Shown here piece after piece: positions 5,273-5,348 of a stretch of DNA of 5,348 bases. The stretch is from Lachnospiraceae bacterium (GTDB lineage: Bacteria; Bacillota; Clostridia; Lachnospirales; Lachnospiraceae), in the NCBI GenBank assembly GCA_900754855.1, contig CAAEEI010000020.1, positions 1 to 5,348 of the forward strand. Reading direction: 5' to 3'. The notes beneath the pieces were generated by a model. The model did no database searches. It was given only the letters and a program-made list of their open reading frames with translations, and was not told the origin of the DNA. The first letter of the stretch is position 1, and each line of letters begins with the position of its first letter. The translations under genes were made by a program, and so were the position numbers.

Positions 5273-5348
5273 TCTGTTCAAATCATATAGCATACGGCTT
5301 ATCGTTCGCAGCTATAATATGCAGTACAAAATTTGTCTGTTTTTTTGA
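5273..5348. other. Non-coding flank upstream of the mgtE promoter
   Basis: AT-rich DNA with no supported gene up to the window edge. It holds a 6-bp inverted repeat, TATAGC (5286-5291) and GCTATA (5311-5316), and a T7 tract (5340-5346). The repeat could be an upstream regulator site or the end of a neighbouring transcript outside the window; nothing more can be said. Confidence 0.3.

Noticed and set aside
5127..5348. Plus-strand open frame running off the right edge
   Set aside because: It lacks a ribosome binding site, has low-complexity composition and lies antisense to the mgtE leader and promoter; it is open by chance in AT-rich DNA.

Overview
The window looks like chromosomal DNA from a low-to-moderate GC Gram-positive anaerobe of the Clostridia, probably Lachnospiraceae-like. 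This rests on strong AGGAGG-type ribosome binding sites, sigma-A style promoters with 17-bp spacers, AT-rich intergenic DNA between moderate-GC genes, and the overall feel of the proteins. It is an inference, not a species call. No rRNA, tRNA, CRISPR array, insertion sequence or phage gene was seen.

Left part (1-2160): a PLP-dependent threonine aldolase family gene (minus strand, 57-1082) and a PduB-type bacterial microcompartment (BMC) shell protein gene (plus strand, 1321-2025) are divergent. Each has a good promoter in the shared 238-bp spacer, and a direct repeat lies between the two promoters. No other microcompartment gene is visible, so the shell gene looks like an orphan or satellite. 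Threonine aldolases release acetaldehyde, a typical microcompartment intermediate, which makes the pairing notable but unproven.

Middle part (2055-3294): a flavin-reductase-family flavoprotein gene (plus, 2160-2696) has its own promoter, embedded in an inverted repeat. It converges on a family-4 (iron-sulfur) uracil-DNA glycosylase gene (minus, 2734-3294). Upstream of the glycosylase, on its strand, are a doubtful 45-codon lysine-rich ORF built partly on a 20-bp tandem repeat, and then a large multi-stem terminator (3470-3537).

Right part (3470-5348): the gene for the MgtE magnesium transporter (minus, 3603-4997) ends at that terminator. It is preceded by a leader of about 240 nt starting at a strong extended -10 promoter (5244-5272). 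The leader does not contain the M-box core I would expect before mgtE. Instead it holds a 25-codon leader ORF with an excellent ribosome binding site, two nested perfect long-range stems of 9 and 10 bp, an internal hairpin, a competing stem that would cover the leader ORF's ribosome binding site, and a terminator-like hairpin sharing bases with the outer stem. This looks like a switching attenuator and is the best candidate here for an undescribed regulatory element.

The genes do not form one pathway. The window is mostly single-gene transcription units: threonine or amino-acid metabolism, a stray shell protein, a flavoprotein, base-excision repair and Mg2+ transport.
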